Assembly (NCBI GenBank): GCA_964446485.1
Contig: CAYUOU010000001.1
Span: 62,001 to 126,000 of the forward strand
Direction of reading: 5' to 3'
DNA length: 64,000 nt
DNA from: JBDRRP01 sp964446485
GTDB taxonomy: Bacteria > Desulfobacterota > Desulfobacteria > Desulfobacterales > JBDRRP01
Of the stretch, positions 51,699-60,906 are shown piece by piece; the stretch's first letter is position 1; each line of letters begins with the position of its first letter. The translations under genes and the position numbers were made by a program. Under the pieces are notes generated by a model. That model saw only the letters and a program-made list of their open reading frames with translations, ran no database searches and was not told the origin of the DNA.

Positions 51699-51699
51699 G

Positions 51700-51745
51700 A
51701 ATGCCAGCGGGGGAGATGGGAACTCCCATTTTCCCCGCTGGCATT
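51700..51745 (+). repeat. Hairpin right after the PBP1A stop
   Basis: AATGCCAGCGGGG (51700-51712) pairs perfectly with 51733-51745. A small GGGA/TCCC stem lies inside the loop. There is no T-run; it may protect the transcript 3' end, since the real terminator lies just beyond. Confidence 0.6.
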
Positions 51746-51757
51746 ATGTGGAAACCC

Positions 51758-51789
51758 AAAAGGGGGCGATCGATGATCGCCCCCTTTTT
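51758..51789. terminator. Bidirectional rho-independent terminator
   Basis: AAAAGGGGGCGATC and GATCGCCCCCTTTT flank a 3-base loop, with T-runs on both strands. It separates the convergent PBP1A and TRAP permease genes. Confidence 0.92.
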
Positions 51790-51823
51790 GATTTCGTCTT
51801 TCCAGATAACGCTTGCTGCGAGT

Positions 51824-53557
51824 TTATGCTTCTTCGGGTTTTTTGAAGAACCGGTAGATGTTTTTAATCCAGATGCCGCTCAAGAGGTACGCGTAGAGCC
51901 AGGTACCGATGCTAATGAGCACGTAGGCCTTGAAGATGTCCATGGCGGTGCCCTGCATTGAGAATCCGGGCACGTAGCCAAAGAGGAATGGCCCCAGGTA
52001 GAGGAATTTTGCGAACTTGAAGGCGGCAAAGGCGGTTCGCCACATGTTGGCCTTGGCGATGGTGGCGCCGGCAAAGGCGGCGATGCACACCGGCGGGGTG
52101 ATGTTGGAGTCCTGGCTGAGCCAGTAGACGATCATGTGGCTGGCCAGGGGGTTGACGCCCAGATGGGTGAGTGCGGGGACGGCCACCACGGCGGTGATGA
52201 GGTAGGCCGCGGTGACGGGCACCCCCATGCCCAGGATGAGGGAGGCCAGGGCGACGAGGAAAATGGTCAAAACCAGGGAGCCGCCGGCCATTTCGATCAT
52301 GATATCGGCGAAGGTGAGCACCAGCCCGGTGAAGGTCAAGACCCCGATGATGATGCCGATGACGCCGAGGGTGGCGCCGATCTTGAGGGAATTCTCGGTG
52401 CCGGCCCGCGAGGCCACCACAAAGCCCTTCAGATCGATGCGGGTGTCTTTTTTGAACCAGCTGACCACGATGCAGATGACGATGCCGATGATGGCCGAGT
52501 AGCCGGGCGAATAGCCGTAGAGCATGAGGATGGTGATGACGATGAGCGGCAGGGTGTAGTACCACTGCTTTTTCAAGATTTCCATGGCGCTCTTGTCGGA
52601 CTTTTCCCCCACGATGTTGTGCATCTTGGCCTCGTAGTGGACCATGACGAAAACGGAGAAAAAGTACATGATGGCGGGAAAGAGCCCGACCAGCATGATG
52701 CGTGAGTAGGGCAGGCCGGTGAGCTCGGCCATGATGAAGCCGCCCGCGCCCATGATGGGTGGCATGAACATGCCGCCGATGGATGCGGCCGGCTCGATGC
52801 CGCCGGCGATGTGGGGCCTGAATCCGGCCTTTTTCATCATGGGGATGGTGAAAGCGCCGGTGGAGACCGTGTTGGCGATGGCCGACCCGGAGATGGATCC
52901 GAAGAGCCCGGAGGCGATGACACTCACCTTGGCCGGTCCGCCCACCCTGTGGCCCACGGCGGCCAGGGGAAAGTCGATGAAAAAGGCCTGGGCGCCGGAC
53001 TTTTCGAGGAATGCCCCGAAGAGGACGAACAAGATGACGTAGGTGGCCAGCACGTTGGCCATGATGCCGAAGACCCCGTCGCTCATGTAGTAGATGGTGG
53101 CGCACATATCGATGAAGGGGGCGCCCGGGTGCTGGAAGAGATCCGGGGCATAGGGTCCGTAGACCCCGTAGATGAGCATCACCGTGCCGATGATCACGAA
53201 GGCCATGCCCACCACGCGGCGTGCCAGTTCGATGCCGATCAGAACCCCCACCACGGCCATACCCTTGTCCAGGGCGTTTTCGGCGCCGGTGCGGTAGTTG
53301 ATGGCCTCGAAGTTAAGGATCCAGTAGCCGATGGTGACGATGGAGGCCGTGATCAAGAGATAGTCCACCACCCTTAGGATGGGGTTTTTGGACTTGTAGA
53401 GCAAAAACACGAGGACATAGGTGATGATGACGTAAACGCCCCGGTGATACTGGGTCGAGGCGGGCTGCAGGACCGCCGCCCAGGAGTAAAACACCACCAG
53501 GACCACTGAGCAGACGTCGAAGATGATTTTTTCAAACTTGTTGAGTTTGTCGTACAC
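51824..53557 (-). CDS. TRAP transporter fused permease (4TM/12TM)
   Basis: A 577-residue membrane protein fusing the small (DctQ-like) and large (DctM) TRAP permease subunits, as is usual for TAXI-type systems. The large-subunit core has SGLFGSISGSAIANTVSTGAFTIPMMKKAGF, GGMFMPPIMGAGGFIMAE and GMGVPVTAAYLI, plus SQDSNITPPVC near the C-terminus. It drives sodium- or proton-coupled uptake of an organic anion delivered by the binding protein. A 26-base hairpin separates it from the binding protein gene. A 397-codon second-frame ORF over this gene is a codon-bias artefact. Confidence 0.93.
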   Translation of the reverse strand: MYDKLNKFEKIIFDVCSVVLVVFYSWAAVLQPASTQYHRGVYVIITYVLVFLLYKSKNPILRVVDYLLITASIVTIGYWILNFEAINYRTGAENALDKGMAVVGVLIGIELARRVVGMAFVIIGTVMLIYGVYGPYAPDLFQHPGAPFIDMCATIYYMSDGVFGIMANVLATYVILFVLFGAFLEKSGAQAFFIDFPLAAVGHRVGGPAKVSVIASGLFGSISGSAIANTVSTGAFTIPMMKKAGFRPHIAGGIEPAASIGGMFMPPIMGAGGFIMAELTGLPYSRIMLVGLFPAIMYFFSVFVMVHYEAKMHNIVGEKSDKSAMEILKKQWYYTLPLIVITILMLYGYSPGYSAIIGIVICIVVSWFKKDTRIDLKGFVVASRAGTENSLKIGATLGVIGIIIGVLTFTGLVLTFADIMIEMAGGSLVLTIFLVALASLILGMGVPVTAAYLITAVVAVPALTHLGVNPLASHMIVYWLSQDSNITPPVCIAAFAGATIAKANMWRTAFAAFKFAKFLYLGPFLFGYVPGFSMQGTAMDIFKAYVLISIGTWLYAYLLSGIWIKNIYRFFKKPEEA

Positions 53558-53624
53558 GATGTCACCTCGTCCCTTTCACCGCCCGATGTAGCCCCTTGCG
53601 GTGATCCACCTGAAAAACAGGTGC

Positions 53625-53650
53625 GGCGGCACGACGTCAGCCGTGCCGCC
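53625..53650. repeat. Intercistronic hairpin in the TRAP operon
   Basis: GGCGGCACG and CGTGCCGCC flank an 8-base loop between the binding protein and permease genes. Such stem-loops commonly hold transcript 3' ends and raise expression of the binding protein over the permease. Confidence 0.55.
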
Positions 53651-53695
53651 TGGCGATGTTGGGTGATGGCCCATCAAGAGGCCGTCATCCGTTTA

Positions 53696-54670
53696 TTATT
53701 TGAGAACGCCCTTTTCCTTCCAGAACTTTTCGGCGCCCGGGTGCAGCGGGGTCACGATGCCCATGATGCCGCTGTCGATGCTCATGGATTTGGCGGTCTT
53801 CTTCACGTTGACCATGTGGGCCAAACCCTCGGGGGTGTAGATCTGAGCCAAAAGCTTGTAAACCACGTCGGCGGGCACCTTGCTGTTGGCCACCCACAGG
53901 GCGGAGTCCTGAAAGCTGGGCACGTCGACGTCCACGCCTTTGTACGTCCCGGCAGGGATGGTGAGCTTGCCGAAGTAGGGGTATTTTTTCAGAAAGCCAG
54001 AGTCCTCGGCGTCCTTGTAAAGGTTGACCATGTCGATATCGTTGGTCTGGGCAGCCATGATCACCGCGCCGGAGGGGTAACCCACGAAGAGCCAGAAGGC
54101 ATCGAGCTGGTTGTTGCCGAAGGCGGCCGCGGCGTCATTGTAGCCCATGGCGTTTCTTTCGATCTTGTCCCATACGCCCAGGTGCGTAAAGAACAACTCG
54201 CAGTTGGCGAAGGCGCCGGAGCCGGCATTGCCCACGCCCACTTTTTTGCCCACCAGGTCTTTGACACTCTCGATGCCGGAGCCCTTTTTCACTACCAGCT
54301 GTGCCGGTGCACCGTAGAAGTAGGACACCGCCAGGACGTCGGTGTATTTCTTGGTGTCGTTTTTCATGAGGCCGTTGCGGCCCTGGAAGACGTGCCCGGA
54401 GTAGGAGACGCCGAAGGAGTAGGCGCCGGAGTCGACCTTTCTCATGTTCTCGACGGAGCCGCCGGATGCGCCGGCCAGTACGCGAAAGTCCTTGATGGCT
54501 TTGACACCGGGATAGGTGGCGATGCCGCCGGCCATGAACTGAAAGGTGCCGCCGGCCGGGCCGCCGCCGAACTTGTAGATGGGTTTGGCCATGGCGCCCG
54601 GCGTAACCGCCAGGGTGACCATCAATACGGAACAAACCGCGATGGTGATGGTAAACAAGATGCGTTTCAT
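53696..54670 (-). CDS. TAXI family TRAP transporter solute-binding protein
   Basis: A 324-residue periplasmic binding protein. It has a signal peptide to Ala28 (GAMAKP), then KFGGGPAGGTFQFMAGGI, corresponding to the TAXI family G(S/T).GG.YY..G opening. GVSYSGHVFQG, LVVKKGSGIESVKDLVGKKVGVGNAGSGAFANCELFF and the domain-2 segments follow. The ligand is unknown; family ligands include glutamate and other small acids. GAGGAGGA precedes the ATG. The gene has its own candidate promoter and lies downstream of a two-component system on the same strand. Confidence 0.92.
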   Translation of the reverse strand: MKRILFTITIAVCSVLMVTLAVTPGAMAKPIYKFGGGPAGGTFQFMAGGIATYPGVKAIKDFRVLAGASGGSVENMRKVDSGAYSFGVSYSGHVFQGRNGLMKNDTKKYTDVLAVSYFYGAPAQLVVKKGSGIESVKDLVGKKVGVGNAGSGAFANCELFFTHLGVWDKIERNAMGYNDAAAAFGNNQLDAFWLFVGYPSGAVIMAAQTNDIDMVNLYKDAEDSGFLKKYPYFGKLTIPAGTYKGVDVDVPSFQDSALWVANSKVPADVVYKLLAQIYTPEGLAHMVNVKKTAKSMSIDSGIMGIVTPLHPGAEKFWKEKGVLK

Positions 54671-54828
54671 TGGACGTCCTCCTCATGGATGGTTGGCAAT
54701 CCGGCGCGTGGCCGGTAGTGAATGGCCCGATCGGTAATGCTGTCGGGCGGGTTCCGCTCCCGTTGCCGAAATATCACCCCCGCCGGGATAATACCTGGCC
54801 GGGAGGCGCGACTTTCGTAACGGTAGCA

Positions 54829-54857
54829 AGCCTACCAATACCCCAGACGGGCGTCAA
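54829..54857 (-). promoter_or_regulatory. Candidate promoter of the TRAP operon within a 342-base intergenic stretch
   Basis: TTGACG (54857-54852), a 17-base spacer and TAGGCT (54834-54829) occur on the minus strand. A GGTAG...CTACC palindrome overlaps the -10, a possible operator. The remainder of 54671-55012 shows no gene. I looked for a sigma54 site (GG-N10-GC) and did not find one with proper spacing. Confidence 0.45.
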
Positions 54858-55012
54858 TTAGACGATTACTGATTTCCATGTCAGAATTTTTCTTACACAG
54901 TGCGGCATATCGAGGCGGCCTCGGCCTCGCATGAGGATTCTTAAGCCCCCCACCGGAATCGTCAGTTTGGCGCTGGGTGTCCGTTGGTGAGGGGACGACC
55001 CGCCGTGGCGAA

Positions 55013-55651
55013 TCACGGGGTGATGAGGTTGTTCTGGATGGCGAACCGCGACAAGTCGGCGTTGTTTCGGAGGCTGAGTTTCTTCAGGAGCCGAAAGCGG
55101 TAGGTGTCCACCGTCTTGATGCTGATGTTATAGGCGGCTGCGATTTCACGGTTGGTGTGCCCCATGGCGAGGCGACGCAAGACCTGGAGCTCCCGGGTGG
55201 AGAGCAGGTCCAGAGGGCTTTGGCCCCGCGCCCCCCGGGCAATGCTGAGTGCCAGCGCATCCGAGGCTTCGGCTGAGAGGTATCGACCCCCGCCGTGCAC
55301 CGTGCGGATGGCATTGACGAGCTGTTCGGGCGCGGATTTTTTCGTGATGTAGCCCATCGCGCCGGCCTCGATGGCGCGGACCACATACTGATCTTCCTCG
55401 TGCATGGTGAGAATGATGACCGGCAGTTTGGGAAACTCGGCCTGGAGTCGGCTGGTCACTTCCAGACCATCCAATCCGGGCATGGATATGTCGACGACGG
55501 CCACGTCCGGGCAATCGCGACGAACCTGAGTGATGGCGTCGGCGCCGTCGGCGGCTTCGGCCACCACGGTCATCTCATCGCTGTCTTCGACGATGCGTCG
55601 AAGTCCATCTCGGACGATACTGTGGTCATCGGCCAGCATCACACGGATCAT
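55013..55651 (-). CDS. NarL/LuxR-family response regulator
   Basis: A 212-residue regulator. Its receiver domain has the acidic pocket ADDH (7-10), phospho-acceptor Asp54 (VVDISMPGLDG), a Thr in ILTMHEE and Lys104/105. The C-terminal LuxR helix-turn-helix has LSTRELQVLRRLAMGHTNREIAAAYNISIKTVDTYRFRLLKKL. Its start overlaps the histidine kinase stop (ATGA), so it is the cognate regulator. The TRAP operon immediately downstream is the obvious candidate target. Confidence 0.92.
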   Translation of the reverse strand: MIRVMLADDHSIVRDGLRRIVEDSDEMTVVAEAADGADAITQVRRDCPDVAVVDISMPGLDGLEVTSRLQAEFPKLPVIILTMHEEDQYVVRAIEAGAMGYITKKSAPEQLVNAIRTVHGGGRYLSAEASDALALSIARGARGQSPLDLLSTRELQVLRRLAMGHTNREIAAAYNISIKTVDTYRFRLLKKLSLRNNADLSRFAIQNNLITP

Positions 55652-58107
55652 TGCGCCATTTCCTTTCTCAGTGGAATCTGCAGCCGGATGCGGGTTCCCT
55701 GTCCACGGGCTGACGACACATCCAGCGTGCCGCCCACCAGCGCGGCCCGCTCGCGCATGCCGGCCAGGCCCAGACCTTCGTTCTCCGTCAATGCGGCTGG
55801 GTCGAATCCGCCTCCATTGTCGGTGACGGTCAGTACCAGTGTTTTGCCGGTCACCGCCAGTGTCATTTCCACGTGATTGGCCCCTGCATGCCGGGCCACA
55901 TTCGTCAGGGTTTCCTGAGCGATCCGGTAGGCCACGGTGGCGACCGGATTGTCCAATGAGGGGATATGCTGGTGGTCAAACACACAGGGGGTTTGGGTCC
56001 GCCGTTCAAAATCGTTGGCGATCCATTCCAAGGCCTCCGACAACCCCAGGTCGTCCAGGACACCGGGGCGCAATCGAATCGCCATGCCTCGCACGTCTTC
56101 GATGTTTTTGTCGATAAGGTGGACCATGGTCGCGGCGCGCTTGGCGGCGGCTGAATCGGCGGTTTTCAAACGCTCGCTCATCCACACCGCATCCATTCGC
56201 AGCGCCGTCAGCACCTGGCCCAGCTCATCGTGCAGCTCCCTGGCCATGGCGGAGCGTTCCGCTTCCTGGCTTTGCAGAATGCTGCCAGATAATTTCCGCA
56301 GTCGTGCCTGGGCCTTTTTCTCGGCGGTGATGTCGGTGGAGATGTTGCAGATTCCGCTAACGCCGCCACCGTCGTCAAAGATGGGAAACTTCACCGAGAG
56401 ATAGGTGTGGTCCGCGCTGCCGTGGACAATGCGCTCCTCCACCTGAACGGGTCGGCCTGTGGCCAGCACCCGGGCCTCGTTCTCACGGAACTGCCGTGCC
56501 ACCGCTTCTGGAAGAATTTCGTCATCGGTTTTTCCTCGGACAGTCTCGTTGGACATGCCAAGAAGGGTCTCGAACCGCGTATTGATGAGTACATAGCGAC
56601 CGTCGAAATCTTTCATGTAGACCATGTCCGGCGTGTATTTGAGGATGTTGCCGATCTCTCGGGTCCGCTTGCGTACCTGCCGCTCCAGGTTCTGGGAATA
56701 ACGGTCCAGAGTTTCTTTGGCCTGCCGCAGGGCGGCTTCCGCTTTGAGGCGTTCGGTCACGTCGATGGAGACCGCCAGCGTTCGGCGCATCTGGCCGTCG
56801 GCATCGTATTCGATAATGGCAGAAAGCAGCACGTCGATGATCGAGCCGTTCTTTCTTTTGAACTGGTAGGGGATATCTTTACAGTAACCGTTTTTAATGA
56901 ATTGAGGGAATACGGTTTCCTTGTAGTACCGGCGGGAGGGTGCGGTAAAAAAATCAGCCAGGGGGCGGCCCACCACCGCTTCAGCACGGTAACCCATGGA
57001 TTCACTCCAATAGTCGCTCACGCTGACAATGCGGCCCCGGGTGTCGATGGAATGAAGCATGGCCGGGGTGTTGTGATAAAGTGATCGATACCGCGCCTCA
57101 CTTTCGCGAAGGGCCTTTTCGGCAGACTGGCGTTGCGAGATTTCACGGCTGGCCATGCGGTACAGAAAAAACACCACGGCCCCGAGAAATGCCGTCAGGG
57201 AGACGATGATGATGCCGGATAATCGGATCAGCGGCGCCGACATGGTGCGGGAAATGGCGGCGCGGCTGCGCATGTGAATCACCCACCACCCCGGGTAATC
57301 GGACAGCTCCGTCCGATGCACCACATATGGGGCGCCCTCTTGGTCATGGGCTTCCCCTTCACCCATTCGGATCCCCGTCCACTGCCACGGGCCGGCTCCG
57401 AACTGCCGGCTGTCGCTGAGGTTTTTAAGGTCCTTGTCGGAGAGTCGTTTGAGCAGTTTGTAACGCCATTCGGCCTTATTCGAGATAAAAACCACCCCTT
57501 TGGGATCGGTGACCAAAACGATTTCATCAAGGCTGGGCCCCAATTCTTTTTCGATAAAAAAGATTGAGGATTTAATGACGGCGATGCCTGCGGGGGTGTC
57601 TTCACCGCGGCCATAAACCGGGTAGCTGGCATAGGCGCCCCGCTTGCCCGAGGTGGTTCCCAACGCCAGGTAGGTGCTCGGCAATCCCTGGATGGCTTTT
57701 TGGTAGTAGGGGCGGAAACTGAAGTTTTGACCCACGAAGCTGTCCGGGTCGTTGCGGTTGCTGCTGGCCACGGTGGTACCGTCGGGGTCGAGGAGGTAAC
57801 ACACGTCTGCATTGAGGGTTTCGCGGAAAAGGTCCAGTACCCGGTCGGCATTCGACATGGCAGCGGATGTTCTTTGGATCAGGGCTGCCGCGATCTCTGG
57901 AGTGCCTGCCAAGGTTCTCACCGGGCGGACATTTTGGGTGAGCAGGGTGGACAGGGAGTTGTTGATCACCGCCAGTCGAACCAGTGCATGTCGTTCGGCC
58001 TCCCGGAAAGCGATGTCTTTCAGGGAGGCGTGAAAGAGGTATCCGCCAATGGCCGCTGCACCGAATGCCAGAAGGGATAAAATCAGTAAGATGTGGCGAA
58101 GCCGCAT
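55648..58107 (-). CDS. Membrane histidine kinase (Cache, PAS-PAS, HisKA_3, HATPase)
   Basis: An 819-residue sensor kinase. A membrane helix (about 4-25), a large periplasmic double-Cache (dCache_1-like) ligand domain (about 35-290) and a second helix (about 298-320) form the sensor. Two PAS domains with PAC tails follow (about 345-465 and 485-605). The NarX/LuxR-type dimerisation motif QEAERSAMARELHDELGQVLTALRM (His in RELHDELGQ) leads into an HATPase_c domain with TDNGGGFDP and GLGLAGMRERA. A dCache sensor next to a TRAP system suggests sensing of the transported acid. The ATG at 58107 is chosen; a TTG at 58179 would add 24 residues and touch the radical SAM stop. Confidence 0.9.
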   Translation of the reverse strand: MRLRHILLILSLLAFGAAAIGGYLFHASLKDIAFREAERHALVRLAVINNSLSTLLTQNVRPVRTLAGTPEIAAALIQRTSAAMSNADRVLDLFRETLNADVCYLLDPDGTTVASSNRNDPDSFVGQNFSFRPYYQKAIQGLPSTYLALGTTSGKRGAYASYPVYGRGEDTPAGIAVIKSSIFFIEKELGPSLDEIVLVTDPKGVVFISNKAEWRYKLLKRLSDKDLKNLSDSRQFGAGPWQWTGIRMGEGEAHDQEGAPYVVHRTELSDYPGWWVIHMRSRAAISRTMSAPLIRLSGIIIVSLTAFLGAVVFFLYRMASREISQRQSAEKALRESEARYRSLYHNTPAMLHSIDTRGRIVSVSDYWSESMGYRAEAVVGRPLADFFTAPSRRYYKETVFPQFIKNGYCKDIPYQFKRKNGSIIDVLLSAIIEYDADGQMRRTLAVSIDVTERLKAEAALRQAKETLDRYSQNLERQVRKRTREIGNILKYTPDMVYMKDFDGRYVLINTRFETLLGMSNETVRGKTDDEILPEAVARQFRENEARVLATGRPVQVEERIVHGSADHTYLSVKFPIFDDGGGVSGICNISTDITAEKKAQARLRKLSGSILQSQEAERSAMARELHDELGQVLTALRMDAVWMSERLKTADSAAAKRAATMVHLIDKNIEDVRGMAIRLRPGVLDDLGLSEALEWIANDFERRTQTPCVFDHQHIPSLDNPVATVAYRIAQETLTNVARHAGANHVEMTLAVTGKTLVLTVTDNGGGFDPAALTENEGLGLAGMRERAALVGGTLDVSSARGQGTRIRLQIPLRKEMAQ

Positions 58108-58175
58108 GGTGCGTTTTCCCAGGGCGGATTTGTGCCGCCCCGCTGTACCCGGTAGCCGGGCAGTGGGGGGCTGGT

Positions 58176-59240
58176 TCAATCGGAGAATACCGAAACCGCC
58201 GGGTAATGATCAACCCATAGTTGTTCGGTGCCGATGCCGCGGTCGGAGATGATATGGAGTCTGACGCCGAAGCGGTGCTCCAGTTCCTTCAAATTGGCGT
58301 TTCGCCACCCGCCGACCCGGGATCGATTTCGGGGGTGCACTCCGACCTCGACGATATCTGGCAAGGGTTTTCGGCGTATCAGTTCCTCACCCAGTGCATC
58401 GCGAAACAGGCGGCTGTGGACCAGGTGACCGAATGCGGGATGGTAAGGACCGGCCAGAACGGCACCCGCGACCCGCAGACCGTCATCGTCTTGAAGCCCC
58501 ATCCGAATGACGGGGATGTTCTCTTTTTCGAAAATGCGAACCATGGCGGCCACCGTTTCCACGGCTGCCTCAAGAGACCAGGGCCGGTAGCTCCCGCGCG
58601 CGGTCCAGTCCGCCAGTGCACTGTGCCGCAACACGAGCGTTGGATAGATGCGCACTGCTCCGGGCCGCAATGCCGCTGCTTGCTGCGCAGTGGCCATCGC
58701 CGTCGCTTGGGTGTCTTCAGGAAGCCCGACCATGAGCTGGATACCGAAATCATATCCGGCGGCCTTGAGGCATTGAATGGCCGCTTCGGCTGATCGGGCA
58801 TCATGGCCGCGGCGGGACGCTGACAATACTGGGTCATTCAGGGATTGAACCCCCACCTCAATCATCCGGATGGGATATCCGGCCAGCACGGAGAGGTGTT
58901 GTGCCGAGAGGGTGTCCGGCCGCGTCGAAAACCGGATCCCAGACATGGCCTTCGCTTCGGCCCCATCGGTGGCGGCGTCCAGCATCGAGACGACGTCCTC
59001 TCGGGGAAGCCCCAGAAAGTTGCCACCATAGAAGGCAATTTGCAGGGGTCTGTCCCGATGGCGGCTGTGGGATCGCCACTGCCGGATGGTGTTTTGTATT
59101 TCATCGGCGGTTGGCAGACCCCGCGATCCGGTGATGGCGTTCTGATCGCAAAAGGCGCACCGATGAGGGCATCCGGCGTGGGGAATGAAGATGGGGATAA
59201 TGAGGGGCCGGCTGTGAGCGTCAGGGGCCATTTGAGTCAT
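58176..59240 (-). CDS. Elp3-like radical SAM protein
   Basis: A 354-residue radical SAM enzyme with the cluster motif PHAGCPHRCAFCDQ (Cys24-x3-Cys28-x2-Cys31). IAFYGGNFLGLPRE, GIRFSTRPDTL and IEVGVQSLNDPVLSASRRGH are typical of the Elp3/HemN-like radical SAM subgroup. No histone-acetyltransferase domain is present. It is often found beside rnc in delta-proteobacteria; its substrate is unknown. Its start overlaps rnc by 20 bases; an ATG three codons later would also work. Confidence 0.85.
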   Translation of the reverse strand: MTQMAPDAHSRPLIIPIFIPHAGCPHRCAFCDQNAITGSRGLPTADEIQNTIRQWRSHSRHRDRPLQIAFYGGNFLGLPREDVVSMLDAATDGAEAKAMSGIRFSTRPDTLSAQHLSVLAGYPIRMIEVGVQSLNDPVLSASRRGHDARSAEAAIQCLKAAGYDFGIQLMVGLPEDTQATAMATAQQAAALRPGAVRIYPTLVLRHSALADWTARGSYRPWSLEAAVETVAAMVRIFEKENIPVIRMGLQDDDGLRVAGAVLAGPYHPAFGHLVHSRLFRDALGEELIRRKPLPDIVEVGVHPRNRSRVGGWRNANLKELEHRFGVRLHIISDRGIGTEQLWVDHYPAVSVFSD

Positions 59241-59937
59241 CGCCAGGGGCGCCCGTGATGAGGATCAGTGCGCGCCTGGCGGCTTCCTGTTCGGCCGACT
59301 TCTTGCTTTTACCCCGGCCTTCGGCGCTGGAACCGCCGGTGGATACCAGCACAGTGAAGCGGCGATCATGGTCAGGACCTGAAACGCCGGTCAGCGAATA
59401 CGTCGGCGGCGCCATGCCGGCTTGCTGCAGCTGTTCCTGAAGCCGGGATTTGTCGTCTGCGATGCGGCCAGGTTCAAGGTCGTTATCAATGATATGGGCC
59501 AGCCGGCGCTGGACCACCCGGAAGGCGGCATCGAATCCGCCGTCCAGATAGACGGCGGCGATGAGGGCCTCCATGGCATCGGCAAGAATGGACGGTTTTT
59601 GGGCGCCACCGGTCTGAGCTTCCCCTTTGCCCAGTTTCAGATGGGATCCCAGGGCCATCGATTCGGCAATATCGGCCAGCTGCCCCTCATTAACCACCTC
59701 GGCCCGCATCCGGGAAAGATGGCCTTCAGACACCGAGGGAAACGTCTCCATGAGCAACCGGCTGACAGCTAGATTGAGCACTGCATCGCCCAAAAATTCC
59801 AGCCGTTCGTTGCTGCGCGGCGAATCGGACTGCTCGTTCACATACGAGCTGTGCGACAGCGCCTCGTTTAACAGCGCCGTATTGCTGAAGCGGTATCCAA
59901 GGTGCGCCAGCAGGTCTTTAATGGGTCGAGAAGCCAT
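59221..59937 (-). CDS. rnc: Ribonuclease III
   Basis: A 238-residue double-strand-specific endoribonuclease. The signature NERLEFLGDAVLNLAVS is intact, with the catalytic Glu/Asp set completed by ILADAMEALIAAVYLDGG. The C-terminal dsRNA-binding domain spans about 165-232 (DDKSRLQEQLQQAG...GRGKSKKSAEQEAARRAL). It processes rRNA precursors. The ATG at 59937 gives the normal N-terminus; a start ten codons upstream is possible. No clear SD is seen. Confidence 0.95.
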   Translation of the reverse strand: MASRPIKDLLAHLGYRFSNTALLNEALSHSSYVNEQSDSPRSNERLEFLGDAVLNLAVSRLLMETFPSVSEGHLSRMRAEVVNEGQLADIAESMALGSHLKLGKGEAQTGGAQKPSILADAMEALIAAVYLDGGFDAAFRVVQRRLAHIIDNDLEPGRIADDKSRLQEQLQQAGMAPPTYSLTGVSGPDHDRRFTVLVSTGGSSAEGRGKSKKSAEQEAARRALILITGAPGDDSNGP

Positions 59938-60024
59938 GTCGTTCGGTCTATGGTGGTACCGGAACATTGCCTACGGTGAAAGGCATTGCAGCTAAAGGGC
60001 CGGCGGGCGATGGGGAAAATCATT

Positions 60025-60906
60025 TCAGGTCGCCAAGGCGTCCATCAGCTGGGTGTAAAGGTCTGCGGGAACGTGCAGGGTCCCATATCCGGTGCCCAGC
60101 GCCACCCCAGGCTTCATGTCGCCGTGGAAATCGGTGCCGCCGGTTTTCAGCAGGCCATGCCGATTCGCCAACGCCGCGTAGTGGGCCGTCTGTTTGGGTG
60201 AGTGCTCTGGGTAGTACACCTCGATGCCTCCGATGCCGGCTGCTTTAAATGACGCCATGGCGGCATCGGTGATGAGGCCGTTGTCCCTTGCGTAGAGACC
60301 GGGGTGGGCGATGACCGATATACCCCCGGCCGCTGTGATGGCGGCGGTGGCCTCCTCAAAAGGGACTCGGTACTTGTCCACATAAGCGCTTCGGTTGTTG
60401 CCCAGATAGATGTCGAAGGCGGCCTCAAAAGTCGGTACATAGCCTTTTTTCACGAGCATTCGCGCGATGTGCGGGCGTCCCACCTGATTGGGATTAGCGC
60501 TTTCCCTGAGCACCGCTTCCATGGTGACCGGCAGGCCGAGCGCACGAAGACGGCTGATGATTCGGGGGTTGCGATTCAATCTGGAATCTTTGAGTGTTTT
60601 AAGAATGCCGTTGAGATAGGCGTTGTTCAGATCGATGCCGTAGGCCAGCAGATGAACACTACCGGAAAGAGGGAAAAAAACCGGCGGGGCGGCACTGATT
60701 TCAACCCCTGTGAGAAATGCCATTCCGCCGGGGAGCACGGCATCCAGCGCCACCCGGCAACCGTCAACAGTGTCATGATCGGTGATGGAGATGGCCGCCA
60801 GGCCAGTGCGGTGAGCGCGGTTCAGGATTTCCAGGGGAGAGAGTGTGCCGTCTGAAGCCGTTGAGTGAATGTGGAGATCGATACCCGGCGATTGGCTACA
60901 GTCCAA
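60025..60906 (-). CDS. PHP domain phosphoesterase (RNase AM/YciV-like)
   Basis: A 293-residue PHP-fold metal phosphoesterase. DLHIHSTASDGTLSP supplies the first metal ligands, ITDHDTVDG the second set, TGVEIS the third, AHPGLYARD and GGTDFHGDMKPG the remainder. YciV/RNase AM members act as 5'-3' exonucleases in rRNA maturation and as 3',5'-nucleoside bisphosphate phosphatases. There is no ATG at the right place. The TTG at 60906 (overlapping the end of the DksA gene) fits the family N-terminus; another TTG lies at 60945. Confidence 0.85.
   Translation of the reverse strand: MDCSQSPGIDLHIHSTASDGTLSPLEILNRAHRTGLAAISITDHDTVDGCRVALDAVLPGGMAFLTGVEISAAPPVFFPLSGSVHLLAYGIDLNNAYLNGILKTLKDSRLNRNPRIISRLRALGLPVTMEAVLRESANPNQVGRPHIARMLVKKGYVPTFEAAFDIYLGNNRSAYVDKYRVPFEEATAAITAAGGISVIAHPGLYARDNGLITDAAMASFKAAGIGGIEVYYPEHSPKQTAHYAALANRHGLLKTGGTDFHGDMKPGVALGTGYGTLHVPADLYTQLMDALAT

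Noticed and set aside
51912..53105. 397-codon second minus-strand frame inside the TRAP permease gene
   Set aside because: Histidine/arginine-rich product produced by the codon bias of the overlapping permease; no family features.
54671..55012. Sigma54 promoter for the TRAP operon
   Set aside because: No GG-N10-GC element with correct spacing; a sigma70-type TTGACG/TAGGCT pair fits better.
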